Below, piece by piece: positions 5,673 to 6,131 of a DNA stretch of 6,131 nt; position 1 is the stretch's first letter; each line of letters starts with the position of its first letter. The notes below the pieces were generated by a model, which was given only the letters and a program-made list of their open reading frames with translations, was not told the origin of the DNA and searched no databases. Location of the stretch: contig CARTQV010000049.1 of assembly GCA_949070545.1 (NCBI GenBank), positions 1 through 6,131 of the forward strand. Reading direction: 5' to 3'. This DNA is from an uncultured Candidatus Saccharibacteria bacterium (GTDB lineage: Bacteria; Patescibacteriota; Saccharimonadia; Saccharimonadales; Saccharimonadaceae). The translations under genes and the position numbers were made by a program.

Positions 5673-6131
5673 TTATCTTGCAACGCAACGTAATGAGGTC
5701 CCAGCGTTAGCATATTGAGCTGATGAGGTACCACCAACAAATATGTTTGTGTCAGTAAAAGACAAGTAATCAACCATAAAACCGCCAGCCAATAACCCGG
5801 ACATATAATACCCAGCTGTTCCTATATCACTAGTGTTTTCTTTGACGAAGAATCCTTGGCCACCAACATATTCAGGCAATCTAACCACCCCAGCCTTCAC
5901 GAAGTAAAGCGGAGCCTGTTGAACTGCGCCAGCATTAGTATCATCAATATTGTAAGCTTCAAGCAAGGTTTTGAATGCTCCTCCATTTTCAGGATAACCC
6001 GGCAACTTCCACCCTTTCGGACAAATCGACGCTTCGGAATTGCTATAATTAGCACTATTCGCCTTAGCTGTTGTTTGCGTATAATAATTACCATAACTCT
6101 CATGCCCAGTTCCACCAGCGTTGGATTTCCA
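5673..6131 (-). CDS. FISUMP-domain surface protein, C-terminal part only
   Basis: The last 152 codons of a minus-strand gene whose 5' end lies beyond the window; the frame is open from 6131 down to the TAA at 5675-5673, so the TTG near 6005 is not a real start. The visible part matches the Fibrobacter succinogenes major paralogous (FISUMP) domain: SYGNYYTQTTA near residue 12, SICPKGWKLPGYPENGG (35-51), a GYY segment (107-109) and the closing SLRCVAR (146-152). Its only two cysteines, C37 and C149, sit in the conserved ICPKGW and RCV motifs and could form a disulfide, fitting an exported protein. Such domains occur on secreted or surface proteins, often behind repeat or pilin-like N-termini; ligand and function are not established. 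The usual GYYWSS wording is altered to GYYMSG. No signal peptide, anchor or promoter can be judged because the N-terminus is missing. Confidence 0.85.
   Translation of the reverse strand, partial: WKSNAGGTGHESYGNYYTQTTAKANSANYSNSEASICPKGWKLPGYPENGGAFKTLLEAYNIDDTNAGAVQQAPLYFVKAGVVRLPEYVGGQGFFVKENTSDIGTAGYYMSGLLAGGFMVDYLSFTDTNIFVGGTSSAQYANAGTSLRCVAR

Noticed and set aside
5897..6115. Second minus-strand open frame overlapping the FISUMP gene
   Set aside because: The other frame carries the conserved FISUMP motifs; this one has no recognisable features.

Overview
The window reads as chromosomal DNA of a bacterium of the Patescibacteria/CPR radiation. My best guess is a Saccharibacteria (TM7)-like lineage. 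The grounds are the divergent, shortened alanyl-tRNA synthetase with motif wording typical of that group, a Rep/PcrA-type helicase with an unusual motif III, a FISUMP-domain surface protein, tight gene packing, and -10 boxes directly abutting start codons. Stops used are TAA and TAG, with no in-frame TGA, so nothing indicates a recoded genetic code. The taxonomic call is an inference from protein character and was not tested by a search.

Layout: (1) 2-2035 (+), alaS, missing only its first few codons at the window edge. It keeps the class II catalytic core and the SAD editing domain, but lacks the beta-barrel between them and the C-terminal DHHA1/C-Ala part. A GC-rich 90-bp segment with terminal inverted repeats is carried in frame inside it (1260-1349). 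(2) 2036-2149, intergenic DNA with candidate promoters. (3) 2150-3421 (+), a 12-helix membrane protein with MFS-like topology and unknown substrate. (4) 3440-5617 (+), a UvrD/PcrA/Rep-family SF1A helicase with a strongly acidic C-terminal tail. (5) 5618-5672, a short convergent gap holding a hairpin terminator for the minus-strand gene. (6) 5673-6131 (-), the C-terminal 152 codons of a FISUMP-domain protein, whose 5' part lies beyond the window.

The genes do not form an obvious single pathway: translation (alaS), membrane transport, DNA repair/replication (helicase) and cell surface (FISUMP). The first three are co-directional, but the transporter and helicase each have a -10-like box 6-7 nt before their ATG, which suggests separate leaderless transcripts. 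The observations most worth a second look are the palindromic in-frame insert in alaS, the leaderless start pattern, and the SSB-tip-like acidic tail of the helicase. I see no RNA genes, CRISPR array, transposase or phage genes.
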